Source: DATKAS01 sp963733765 (GTDB lineage Bacteria > Actinomycetota > Acidimicrobiia > Acidimicrobiales > DATKAS01). Taken from it: 64,000 nt of DNA. A model generated the notes under the pieces. It ran no database searches. It was not told the DNA's origin and saw only the letters and a program-made list of their open reading frames with translations. The first letter of the stretch is position 1. Each line of letters begins with the position of its first letter. Position numbers and translations under genes: made by a program. Shown here in pieces: positions 37,719 through 47,354 of the stretch. Location: the NCBI GenBank assembly GCA_963733765.1, contig CAVTEI010000003.1, positions 2,976,001-3,040,000 on the forward strand, written 5' to 3'.

Positions 37719-40700
37719 TCACGTGTTGGCGTCGGCCTGTCTGGCCTTCAAGGCGGCCCACTCGGCGTCGATGTCGGCGAAGACCTGATCGATGGTGCGG
37801 ACTCCGTCGACCCAGTCCATCATCCCGTTCCAGACAGGTCCTCGCACTCCCTCGGCCGACATCCCCCCGATCTCGGCCGGCATCGCGTCGGAGCCGTCCA
37901 CTCGGAAGACGCCAGCTTGCAGGGCTGAATGAGCCATCCCCGCAAGCCTCCGTTCGAATCGCGGCCTGAGCGTCGGCGTTCGCGTCCACCGTACGTCGAA
38001 ACGTCGAATCTCGCGTTGGCGGACGTGAAATCGCTAGAGGCGCTGGCTGCCCACACGCGGCCCCACTCCGGACTGGACGCGAACTCCATGAAGGCCAGCA
38101 CCTCGGGTCTGTCGACGAGAGCCGACGCCATTTCGGCGTTGCCGATCAACGGGCTCGGCTCACTCAGATCGATCGGCGGGAGCATGAAGTAGTCGATGTC
38201 GGTGCCGATCCGAGCGCCCGCCGGAAGGTTGGAGGTGAGCATGAACTTCGCTGCCTGGTGCAGCCAACATTCCGGCTCGATCTCCCCCGTCACGCTGTTT
38301 CGGGCGAGCACGTGGTGCAACTGATCCGCGAAGTAGTCGCCACTGATGGCCTCCGGGCCACCCCTCGTGTATCCCGGCCCGAAGACCAGCTCGTCGGCGA
38401 GTCGCCCCGCCTCCATCACCGCAGGGCTCGTGAATGGGAGCTCTCCGGCCACCCACGCGTCATACGTTGCCGCTCCTCCCACTCGGAGCACGAGACTCTC
38501 GATCAGGTCGGTGCCTGGCCATCCGCTCCCGTCGCCCGACGCGAAAGAGAAGCACCACGGCGCCCCGCCATCGGCCACGATCCGATCGGAGAGCGCGATG
38601 CAGCTGACCCCAGCTCGTGGGGATCGCGTACCCGGCCTCCTCGAACTTGGCCTTTGGATAGAAGACCAGTCCCTTGACGGCGAGACTGAGCGGCAATGCA
38701 CGCACCGGCGCCCCTTCCGCGAGTGAGCGTCCCGCGCTCGCGGACGACCCGAAGCTCAACAGGTAGTCGCCGAAGTCGGAGCGCAGCGTCTCCGGCGCGA
38801 TGAACGTGCTGATGTCGATCGCGCGCCTCGATCCAATCCGGAATGACGCCGCCAAACGTGACGACGTCCGGACGGCGACTGAGTTCGTCGAGGTTGACGC
38901 CCAGGAACGCTTCAACGTCCCCTTGTATGACTTCGACGGCGATGCCCGTGCGATCGCTGAAGGCCGCGAGCTCGCGGTAAAGGCCCGAGCCGGCCGTCGC
39001 CGCCTCCTCGACCCAGTACGGGGCCGCGATTGTGACGGTCGTCCCGCGCAGTGCATCTGGCCCGGTACGAACGCCGTACGCCTCCAAGCCACCCTGAAGC
39101 TCGAGGTCGATCGGGATGTCGGCTTCCGCAGGGCACGGTTGGGAAAGAAAGGTACGGCACTCGTCGTCACTGAGGCTTCGTTCCACCGCCGATTCGGCGA
39201 GCCGCATGAGCTCGGCAGGTGGGAGCGCGTACACACCGAAGAGACCGTTCGGCCCGGCTCTCACGGCGACCGGAGTCTCGGAATCGACCTCGTACCTGAC
39301 TCCGAGCTCCTGCAGACCGAAGTGGACCGCGTCGACGGCGGCCCCGGTGGCGTACCCATCGTCGGCCGTCAGTCGCACCGCCTGCATGGCGAGCAGCAGC
39401 GCGAGCTCTGGGTCGTTCTGGCCCGCGTCCTCCGAGGCTCTGACGAGACCGTCTACTGCCAGCAGGTCCTCGACGTCGCGCTTGGCGTCGACCGCCGAAC
39501 GCCACTGTGCGGTCCCGAACACCGCGAGGCCGGTCACGAGCACCGCCACGAGACCGACCGCGAGGAGTTGGTGACTTCGTCTCGCCTGGCGACGCTCGGC
39601 GGTGACCGCCCGACGCTCGCGGTCCTGCGTCTCCCGCGCCTCGCGATCGTGCTCGGCAACGCTGCCGGCGAGGAACGCCCGTTCCGGGCCCGAGAGCTGG
39701 ACCGAAGTCATCGTCGTCCAACCCGTCATCTGATCGAGCAGACCTCCGCGGCAAGAGGTACGCGTCAGCGCGCCCGGCGGCGACCCACTCACGCATGGCC
39801 TCGGCAAGTCGCCGTTGCATCCGCACATCGGCCCGTGCGCCATCGATCCAATTCCGCAGCCTCGTCCACTCGGTCAGCAACGCCTCGTGCGAGATCTCCA
39901 CGGTCGGACTCCTCGTCACGGGGTCCCGGTCGAAGCTCAGCAGCCGATGGCGACCGAACGTGTCGAGCACCGATCGCAGCGTCTGGCGGTCCACCTCGAG
40001 CTCTTCGAGCTCGCTGTGGAGCACACGTCGGCCGCGTGTCCTCGCTCCCCTCCGAGACCGTGACGAGCCGAAGGAACACCTGTCGGGCGACGTTCGGCGG
40101 CACCGCTCCCGAGGCTGGACAAGAGGCCCTCGGCACGCTTGACCAACGAGCTGGACATGCCGCCGAGCGCCTCGTACGCAGCGAAGTCGATCCGGCTTCC
40201 GCTTCGGCCATCGAACAGCTCGGTGAGGGTGTACTGCAGCAATGGCAGTGCGCCGGGCCGATCCGTCACCTCCCCGAGGAGCTCGGCGATCAGCGCCGGT
40301 TCGAACGTCACGCCATGAGATTCAGCCGGACGCGTGATCGCACGCTCGAGCTCGACTCGAGCTCATCGGCGTGATGAGCTCGGTGCCTTCGCGGAGCAGC
40401 TCGCCGAGACCCCGATGTTGCAGTGGTCGGTCGTAGAAATCCGCTCGGAGGGTCACGACGACACGGACTCGACTCTGCTGATCGGTGACGGCGCTCACGA
40501 CGCTTTCGATGAAGCGGTTGGCAGTGGCCGTATCGACCTGCGTGAAGAGCTCCTCGAACTGATCGATCAACAACAGGAGCTGTGAGCCGTCGTCGGGCAG
40601 CACGCGGTCGATCGCACGCGCGATGCCCTGTTCGGCGGCGAGCTGTTCCAGCAACGACGAAGGTGGATCGACGGCGACGCCGAGCAACGCATCCTCGAGC

Positions 40701-42446
40701 TGCTCGAACGGATGCGGAGCCGGCGTCATCTCGATCGTGAACCAAGTGCCCGACAACGGAAGCGCGCCCTGCCGGATCGCCGGCAGCAGCCCCGCCTTCA
40801 CGGCGCTCGACTTGCCACTGCCGCTGGGGCCGACCACCGCGATGAATCGCCCGCGCGTGCCTGCTGAGCCCAAGGCGCGCGACGAGTCGCTCGACGAGGC
40901 GCTCGCGACCGAAGAAGTCGAGCGCGTCGACGGCGTCGAACGCTCGCAGCCCCTTGTACGGATTCACCGCGGAGGGCTCCCGCCGAGGGGCGAACGAGCA
41001 ATCCTGGCGTCGAGTGGGCGTCGAGCACGGCGTCGGTGAATGTCCGTCACCAGGTCGGCAACGGTCGAGCACTCGAGCGACCCGCATCGGAATCATCGAG
41101 CGCGACGCCGGTCCGACCGGTCGAGCGCCTCTGACACGAGCGCGCCGAGCGACCGGATGTCCGAATCCGGATCGACATCGCGCTCGTCCCACTGCGATGC
41201 CGAAGTTCGACAGGTAGGCGTTGCCACCGTCGTCGAGCAGCACGTTGTCCGCGTTGATGTCGCCGTGGACGAGACCCAACCGATGCGCGGCCTGCAAGCG
41301 CGTCGCCCAGTTGATCGACCATGACCAGTGTCTGCGCGCTCGTGAGCGGGCCGCGTTCGAGCACAGAAGCGAGGGTGCCGCCGCGTAGCAGCGGCACCAC
41401 GAGATAGGCCGCGTCCGGTTCACGCCAGTAGTCGTAGAGCGGGACGATGTGGGGATGGTCGAGGGTCGCGATCTTGTGCGTCGGCTTGGAAACGACGGAT
41501 GAAGCCAGGGTCGTTGGCAACGTCGGCACGGATCACTTTGATCGTGACCTCTCGGCCGACAGCGGGCTGGTAGGCGCGGTACGCCAGTCCACTGCGCGCC
41601 TTGACCGAGCTCCTCTCGCAGCTCGTACCCGCGAACGGCCGGGCCGGGACCGGTGGTGGTGGCCGACGTCCGCAGCGGCGAGCGCGGCTGGAGCGCCTCG
41701 TCCCCGGTGACGATCTGCTCCTCCAGCCTGCGAAGCGCAACGGTCGGTTCGATGCCGAGCTCCTCGCCGAGCCTCGACTTGAGCAGTTGGTATGCGCGCA
41801 GCGCCTCGGCCTGACGGGACGATCGGTAGAGCGCGAGCATCAGCTGGCCCGTGAGGCGCTCCTTCAGCGGATGCTGACGCACGAGCGACTCGAGCTCCGA
41901 GATCAGCTCGCGAGCGAGGCCACGCGCGAGGTCGGCGTCGACGCGAAGCTCGACCGCCTCCAGACGGAGCTCCTCGAGACGGGCGATCTCGGCCTGCGCG
42001 AACGGTTCGTACGTGAAGTCCTCGAACGCTCGACCGCGCCAGAGCGCCAGCGACTCACCGAGCACGAGCGACGCCGCCGCCGGGTCGACTTCGACCAGCG
42101 CCCGCCCCTCGGCGACCATCCGCTCGAAGCGCAGCGCGTCGATCTCCTCAGGGCCGGCCTGGAGGAGGTAGCCGGGCGCTCGGGTCAGCAGGACCGTGCC
42201 CTCGGTGCGCCTCGCTCGGTCGGGCTCGAGCGCTTTGCGGAGACCGGACACGTACACCCAGAGGGAGTTGTGCTTGTCGACCCCGCCGTCGGCGCCCCAC
42301 AGCTCGTCGATGATTCGATCGGTGGAGAGGACGGAGTTGGGGGCGGTCAGCAGGAGAGCAAGGAGCGCTCGCTGCCGGAATGCTCCCAACTCGACCCGCT
42401 GGCCGTCTCGCACGACCTCGAGGTTTCCGAGTACCAAGAACTCCAC
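37719..42446 (-). pseudogene. BTAD/SARP - kinase-like - STAND ATPase - TM - extracellular solute-binding protein, multiply frameshifted
   Basis: One ~1,575-codon gene with about ten single-base frame changes. GTG 42446 follows AGGAG. Order: OmpR-type DNA-binding and BTAD domain (EFLVLGNLEVVRDGQRVELG, RQHPLKERLTGQLMLALYRS); Ser/Thr-kinase-like domain (GREVTIKVIRADVA, LDHPHIVPLYDYW, LVHGDINADNVLLDDGG, but SNFGIA instead of DFG); nSTAND ATPase (IAVVGPSGSGKSSAVKAGLL, LLLLIDQFEELF); one membrane helix (LLAVGLVAVLVTGLAVFGTA). Then a ~450-residue family 1 solute-binding domain: GTTVTIAAPYWVEEAATAGS, VVTFGGVIPDWIEA, LPLSLAVKGLVFYPKAKFEE, ATYDAWVAGELPFTSPAVME. An external ligand could thus be sensed by a cytoplasmic DNA-binding ATPase in one chain. 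The DFG loss suggests an inactive kinase fold. Confidence 0.78.
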
Positions 42447-42538
42447 CGACTCCTCCCTCCGGTGTTTGAGGGGTGGTCTGAGTCTGAGCCTCGACCAGGC
42501 AACTTAGGTCGGCCTTAAGCCCTGGTGACGAGGTGCCG

Positions 42539-42961
42539 TCAATCGAGCGTTGCCGCCGGAACGAGGCCACGGGCGACCAGGTCCCGAACGAGCTCCTCGC
42601 GGGAAGGCGCCGCCGGCTCGAGCGTTGCCGCCGGAACGACACCACGGTTCACGAGAGCTCGAATGAGGTCCTCGCGGGTAGGCGACGGCCCCGGCTCGAG
42701 CGTTGCCGCCGGAACGACTCCCTCGTTGACGAGACCGCGGACAAGGTCATCGCGCGACCGAGCGGCGGGTTGCGTCGTTCGATCGGATGACGCCGGACCG
42801 GAGGTGTCGACGATGGCGACGCCTGCGACCGTGCCGGCGACGAAGATCGCCGTCGCTGTCAGTATCTTGCGAACCGGCGTGCGACGCTTCGCAACCGGCT
42901 TTGGGCCATCGGCCTCGATTGTGTCGGAGGGGGTTGGGGCTGTGTCGTGGGTGAGAGTCAT
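42539..42961 (-). CDS. Small membrane protein with three tandem ~25-residue repeats
   Basis: A 140-residue protein: a disordered N-terminus, basic KPVAKRRTPVRK, one membrane helix (ILTATAIFVAGTVAGVAIVD), then three near-identical units of the form R-x-x-L-(V/I)-R-x-L-V-x-x-G-(V/L)-V-P-A-A-T-L. ATG 42961 is preceded by AGGAG (upstream ATGs lack one). It lies 92 bp upstream of the giant BTAD-STAND-SBP gene, same direction; a short-protein gene precedes the other BTAD-STAND gene too. The repeats are predicted outside the cell and could interact with the partner's solute-binding domain; this is inference. Confidence 0.7.
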   Translation of the reverse strand: MTLTHDTAPTPSDTIEADGPKPVAKRRTPVRKILTATAIFVAGTVAGVAIVDTSGPASSDRTTQPAARSRDDLVRGLVNEGVVPAATLEPGPSPTREDLIRALVNRGVVPAATLEPAAPSREELVRDLVARGLVPAATLD

Positions 42962-43257
42962 GCTGATCTCCTGCTGGGTCATGCTGCCCACCGCTGTGAG
43001 CAGCTGAAGACCCAGACGATCCGCGACGCGACTTAGACCGCGGCTGAGGCCGACTTCAGGCCGACTTACCTCCATCGGCGGACGCATCGATTCCACTCGT
43101 CGAAGACTCCAAGCCAGCGAGTGCGACCAGGATGCGCAGAAGCGCCAGCCCGAGAGGTCTCGAGGAGTCCACCGGTTCCATCACCAATGCCACGAAGACA
43201 CCCCGCCGATGTGCGATCTCCCACAAGCGCTCGAAGTCAGCTGGCCGTCGGGCTACC

Positions 43258-43332
43258 TATCCGGTCAACGAGCGCTGTACTCAACGCGGGCGAAACGTTC
43301 GCCACGTGTCTATGGCCCCTGACCTGCGATTG
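43258..43332 (-). repeat. Conserved flank immediately 3' of tRNA-Val
   Basis: CTATCCGGTCAACGAGCGCTGTACTCAACG...GGCCCCTGACCTGCGAT matches the left flank of copies C-F, including GAGCGCTGT at 43270-43278. It shows that those copies include host sequence downstream of the tRNA, not only the tRNA end. Confidence 0.65.
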
Positions 43333-43407
43333 TGGGCGCTGAGGGATTCGAACCCCCGACCCCCTCCTTGTAAGGGAGGTGCGCTAACCAGGCTGCGCCA
43401 AGCGCCC
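43333..43407 (-). tRNA. tRNA-Val (anticodon UAC)
   Basis: 75 nt cloverleaf on the minus strand: acceptor GGGCGCT/AGCGCCC, D-arm GCGC/GCGC, anticodon arm CCTCC-CTTACAA-GGAGG with anticodon TAC, T-arm GGGGG-TTCGAAT-CCCTC, discriminator A. CCA is not encoded. This is the intact parent of the eight truncated copies in the window and marks the border between accessory and core-like DNA. Confidence 0.95.
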
Positions 43408-43471
43408 ATGAAAACCGTGTGGTCGCCAGAGGGCCCATATGGACCGCTGGCGACCAAACGCTACCGGGCGG

Positions 43472-45025
43472 CTAGGAGAGGCCGAGGCGGGTGAGCTGAT
43501 CGGGCGGGGCTTCGAGGTCGATGAGCGCGACGCGCAGCTTCTCGGCCATCTCCGCCTCGCGCTTCGTGCCGGCGAGGTTGCGCTCCTCGTCAGGATCCTC
43601 GCGGCGATCGTGCAAGTGGTTGCCCGTGAACCGGGTCAACGCCCAGTACGGCACGCGGTCGCCCACACCGAACGGCTGCCGGATCACGGGGATGTCGGAG
43701 CCCGGCATGCGCTCGAGGGTCGCCCGCTGATCGGGGAACGGCATCTCGTCGCGACGCGAGAGCGCACGCGTGGGCATCGTCGACCAACGGTTCGACCACA
43801 TCGAGAGCGGCGCGTTCGCGCCGACCGGCCCACGGGCGTACTTCATCTGCACGTCGACGAGGTGCACCTCCCTCCCCCACACGCCGGTCAGCGCCCACTC
43901 ACGCACCTGGGCTACTTCACCGCGCACGAGCGGGAGCAACGATCGTCCGCTGGTGCGCTGCCGCAGCTGCACGTCGAACAAGTCGGCGATCGTCGCGCAG
44001 AGGTCCACGCTCGTCGTGAGCGCGTCGCACTCCCCCGCCGCCACGCCCGGCATGCGCACCAACAGCGGGATGTGCCCCATCGGCTCGAACACCGGCACCC
44101 CGGGCTTGCCCCAGATGTCCGTCGCCTCGCGAGCCGGGTCGAGCACGCGCCGATCGCCGAGGTAGTGGCCGTGGTCGGTGCACACGATCACGGCGGTCGA
44201 CTCGGCCAGTCCGTTGCGATCGAGCGCATCGAGCAGCCGCCCGAACCAGTGGTCGATCATCGTGAGCTTGGCGCCGTAGCAGGCACGCACCTGGCGAGCC
44301 TGCCGTTCGTCCATCACGCCACGATCGACGGCTCCCACCATGTACGGCGGATGGATGAGATGAGGTCCCTCCCACGACGGGTCGTACTGAGACGCGTAGG
44401 GCTCAGGCGTGTCGAACGGCTCGTGGGGGTCGAACTCGTCCACGAAGAGCAGGAACCGGTCGTGCCACCCCGCGTTCTCGTCGACCCACTCCGCGGCCCG
44501 AGCCATCGTGCGCGGTCCGGGAAATCCCTCCTCGCCGCCGAACCACCCGCGCGACCGGTGGTACTCGTCGACGGGGAAGAAGCCGAACACCGGTGCTCCC
44601 ACGTAGCTCGGGTCGGGGCGCGTCTTCCACGTGTCTCCGCCCTGGCCGCGCTCGTACTCCCACCCCATGAAGTCGACGTGGTAGTTCTCGCCGCCGCTCT
44701 CGAAGAGGTGCGGATGGTCGCTGACCAGCATCGTTGCGACGCCCGCTTCGTGCAGCCCGTAGACGACCGTGTCCTCCCACAGCTCGACCGAGCCCCACGG
44801 CTTCCAGAGGAAGTCGAGCTGGCCGCACAGGATGTCGTGACGCGCCGGCATGCACGGAAGTGATCCGGTGAAATGGTTCGTGAAGCGCATCGCAGTCGCG
44901 GCGAATGCGTCGAGGTTGGGAGTCGCGAACTCGGTGCCGCCGTACGCGCCGAGCATGTGGCGGTTCAGGCTGTCGAGCAACACGACGACCACGTTGTCGG
45001 GAGGAGATGGTTCCGAGAAGGGCAT
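43472..45025 (-). CDS. Sulfatase (formylglycine type)
   Basis: A 517-residue alkaline-phosphatase-superfamily sulfatase. Metal-binding start VVVVLLDSLNRHMLGAYGG, formylglycine motif C-M-P-A-R (Cys ~58, in SLPCMPARHD), TDHGHYLGDRR near residue 300 and GKPGVPVFEPMGHIPLLVRM. There is no signal peptide with the chosen ATG 45025, so a cytoplasmic enzyme acting on sulfate (or phosphonate) esters is likely. It lies just inside the core side of tRNA-Val and is divergent from the sigma factor gene (53 bp apart). No maturation enzyme is seen nearby. Confidence 0.9.
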   Translation of the reverse strand: MPFSEPSPPDNVVVVLLDSLNRHMLGAYGGTEFATPNLDAFAATAMRFTNHFTGSLPCMPARHDILCGQLDFLWKPWGSVELWEDTVVYGLHEAGVATMLVSDHPHLFESGGENYHVDFMGWEYERGQGGDTWKTRPDPSYVGAPVFGFFPVDEYHRSRGWFGGEEGFPGPRTMARAAEWVDENAGWHDRFLLFVDEFDPHEPFDTPEPYASQYDPSWEGPHLIHPPYMVGAVDRGVMDERQARQVRACYGAKLTMIDHWFGRLLDALDRNGLAESTAVIVCTDHGHYLGDRRVLDPAREATDIWGKPGVPVFEPMGHIPLLVRMPGVAAGECDALTTSVDLCATIADLFDVQLRQRTSGRSLLPLVRGEVAQVREWALTGVWGREVHLVDVQMKYARGPVGANAPLSMWSNRWSTMPTRALSRRDEMPFPDQRATLERMPGSDIPVIRQPFGVGDRVPYWALTRFTGNHLHDRREDPDEERNLAGTKREAEMAEKLRVALIDLEAPPDQLTRLGLS

Positions 45026-45078
45026 GGGTGTCACAGCATCCGATGTTCGCGCGCGCGGGACAACTACCCTCGCCCCCG

Positions 45079-46065
45079 ATGGCAGGGACCCGCGCCCAGG
45101 CGGCACGTGGTGACGAGGCAGATCTACTTCGCCGTTACCTCGACGAGATCGGAGCCCACCCGCTGCTCGTCGCCGCCGATGAGGTCACGCTCGCGCAGGC
45201 GATCGTCGCCGCCCGCGTCGCACAAGAGGAGATCGACACAGCCACTGACCGCGTGCCGGTGGCTCGGCGCCGCCAGCTGTTCGCCACGATCGCGGCCGGT
45301 GAGGCCGCCCGACGCCGCTTCATCCAGTCGAACCTCCGCCTCGTCGTATCCGTCGCGCGCCGGTACCAGTCCAGCGGTGTCGCGCTGCTCGACCTGATCC
45401 AAGAGGGGAACATCGGCCTGATGCGGGCGGTCGAGAAGTTCGACCACCGCCGCGGCTTCAAGTTCTCCACCTACGCCACCTGGTGGATCCGCCAGGCGAT
45501 CGGGCGGGCCATCGCCGACACGTCGCGCACGATCCGGGTGCCGGCGCACGTGCGCGACCAGATCGTCGCCGTCTCTCGCAGCGCACAACGGCTGCGCGCC
45601 GAGCTCGACCGCGAGCCGACGATAGAGGAGCTCGCCGCCGACACCGGGCTCGATCCCCATCGCGTCGAGGCGACGCAGATCCATGCCGCCGACCTGCTCT
45701 CGCTCTCGGCCCCGACAGGAGAGGACGGCGACGGTGAGCTCGGTGATCTTCTCGCCGACCCGAGCGCCGAGGCGTCGTTCGACCGCGCTGCTGCCGGTCT
45801 CGACGAGCACGCGCTGCGGGCCGTGCTGTCCCGGCTCACGCCGCGCGAGCGACATGTGTTGTCGATGCGATTCGGCCTCGATCGCAGCGACGCGCCCCGC
45901 ACGCTCGCCGACATCGGCGACGGCTACAAGCTCACCCGCGAGCGCATTCGTCAGATCGAGGCGAAGGCGCTCACGAAGCTGCGCCATCCGTGCACGGCGC
46001 GCATCACCGAGTCGACGATCGGGTGGGGCGAGCCCGTCACGACTCCGGTTCGCAAGTCGGGTTGA
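45079..46065 (+). CDS. RNA polymerase sigma-70 family factor (group 2/3 type)
   Basis: A 328-residue sigma factor with region 1.2 (DLLRRYLDEIGAHPLLVAAD), region 2 (LIQEGNIGLMRAVEKFDHRR, FKFSTYATWWIRQAIGRAIA), region 3 (RTIRVPAHVRDQIV) and region 4 (SRLTPRERHVLSMRFGLDRS, KLTRERIRQIEAKALTKLRH). It lacks the long acidic region 1.1 of a primary factor, so it is probably an alternative, principal-like sigma. ATG 45079 has only a weak ribosome-binding site; ATG 45040 is an alternative. The last 29 bp overlap the convergent NUDIX gene. Confidence 0.9.
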   Translation: MAGTRAQAARGDEADLLRRYLDEIGAHPLLVAADEVTLAQAIVAARVAQEEIDTATDRVPVARRRQLFATIAAGEAARRRFIQSNLRLVVSVARRYQSSGVALLDLIQEGNIGLMRAVEKFDHRRGFKFSTYATWWIRQAIGRAIADTSRTIRVPAHVRDQIVAVSRSAQRLRAELDREPTIEELAADTGLDPHRVEATQIHAADLLSLSAPTGEDGDGELGDLLADPSAEASFDRAAAGLDEHALRAVLSRLTPRERHVLSMRFGLDRSDAPRTLADIGDGYKLTRERIRQIEAKALTKLRHPCTARITESTIGWGEPVTTPVRKSG

Positions 46066-46543
46066 TCGGGTAGCGCGCCCGGGCCAGCGCCACGAGCGCG
46101 CCCGCCGTCTCGTGTTGCAGCTCGGGAAGCTCGTCCGCCGGGAACCACCGCGCCTCGAGGATCTCGACTGACGTCGGCCTCACGGCGTCGGGATCGAGAC
46201 CGTTGACGAGCCGGGCGCGGTAGATCACGTCGACTCGTCGGGGACCGGGGTCGACGACCACCGCCGGTTCGCCGATCGTCTCGATCTCCACGCCGACTTC
46301 CTCGAGCGCTTCCCGGCGCGCGGCGGTCTCGGGCTCCTCGCCCCGGTTGAGGAGGCCACCCGGGACTCCCCACCGCCGGCGGTAGGCGTGTCGGACGAGG
46401 AGCAGGGCGCCGTCTGACCGCTCGATCACGCAAACCGCCCCGACCGTGAACGTGGGGGCGATCGTGTGCACGACCGCGATTCGGGCTCGGCGGGGCAGCC
46501 GGCGGAACACCCGCAGGAGGAAGGCGTGGACGCGGTCGATCAA
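46037..46543 (-). CDS. NUDIX hydrolase
   Basis: A ~168-residue NUDIX protein. After a basic amphipathic N-terminus (RVFRRLPRRARIAVV) the domain begins TFTVGAVCVIERSDGALLLV and has the Nudix box G-x5-E-x7-R-E-x-x-E-E-x-G in GGLLNRGEEPETAARREALE. It hydrolyses nucleoside-diphosphate-linked compounds; the substrate is not predictable. Start uncertain: TTG 46543 is proposed because ATG choices lie inside the preceding gene; GTG 46510 is the alternative. Transcribed after the inositol-phosphatase gene, 22 bp apart. Confidence 0.82.
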   Translation of the reverse strand: MIDRVHAFLLRVFRRLPRRARIAVVHTIAPTFTVGAVCVIERSDGALLLVRHAYRRRWGVPGGLLNRGEEPETAARREALEEVGVEIETIGEPAVVVDPGPRRVDVIYRARLVNGLDPDAVRPTSVEILEARWFPADELPELQHETAGALVALARARYPINPTCEPES

Positions 46544-46565
46544 GAAGGTGAGCCTACGAGTCGAC

Positions 46566-47312
46566 TCACTCGAAAGAGCGACGGGCGGCGAGGAGCTCGC
46601 CGAGCAGGATCTGGCTGGCGGCGGCAACGGGCGTTCGGCGGGCGGCGTGCTCGCAGACGACGAGCTCGCGATCGAACGCATCGAGGACCACGGCGCCCGC
46701 CTCGAGGCAGACCAACATGCCGCCGAGGTAGTCCCACGGGCCGTGAGCGTCGCGGCTGCAATCCACGAACGCGTCGAGCCGTCCGCACGCGACTGCGCAC
46801 AGGTCGAGCGCTGACGCGCCGAGTGCTCGGTACTGCTTCCAACCGAGCTTGCGGGGCGGATAGCCCGACAGTCCGACGATCGATGTGCCGAGCCGAGTCG
46901 CGCGCGAGGGCTCGATGGGAAGGCCGTTGCGCCGCGCCCCACCTCCTCGCACCGCCTCGAATCGCTCACCCGTGGCGAGGTTGACGACGAGCGCGGCCCG
47001 CGGGCCGACCGCGTCGATCGCGCAAAGGCTGACGGCGTACCAGGGGATGCCGCGCGACGCGTTCGTCGAGCCGTCGAGCGGGTCGAGCACGACGATGATG
47101 TCGCGGTCGGCGTCGTGCAGCCCGCTCTCCTCCGACAGGACGCCCACTTCGCCGCTCGAGAGCACGGCCACCGCCGCGTCGTCGGCTGCGATGTCGCTGT
47201 GGTGCTGACCGGGTGTCGTGCCCGCCAGACCCCAGTCGTCGACGGTGCCGAGCGCGGTCGCGACTGCGGACGCGGCGCTGTCGAGAAGGGCGACGAGCTC
47301 GGTGTCGGTCAC
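46566..47312 (-). CDS. Inositol monophosphatase family protein
   Basis: A 248-residue Mg-dependent phosphatase. Motifs: VLSEESG (first metal ligand), VVLDPLDGSTNASRGIPWYA, and GPWDYLGGMLVCLEAGA near the C-terminus. Such enzymes act on inositol-1-phosphate, histidinol phosphate or 3'-phosphoadenosine phosphate; the subclass cannot be assigned by eye. GTG 47312 starts the family alignment. It is divergent from the 47355 gene with 42 bp between starts. Confidence 0.9.
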   Translation of the reverse strand: MTDTELVALLDSAASAVATALGTVDDWGLAGTTPGQHHSDIAADDAAVAVLSSGEVGVLSEESGLHDADRDIIVVLDPLDGSTNASRGIPWYAVSLCAIDAVGPRAALVVNLATGERFEAVRGGGARRNGLPIEPSRATRLGTSIVGLSGYPPRKLGWKQYRALGASALDLCAVACGRLDAFVDCSRDAHGPWDYLGGMLVCLEAGAVVLDAFDRELVVCEHAARRTPVAAASQILLGELLAARRSFE

Positions 47313-47354
47313 GGTCGGGCCACCGTACTGGCGCGACGTGGCAGGCTTGTCCAC

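Noticed and set aside
39840..40374. Long plus-strand open frames opposite the giant BTAD genes (for example 38.8-40.4 kb)
   Set aside because: High-GC antisense shadows of the minus-strand coding sequence; the minus strand shows unmistakable domains.
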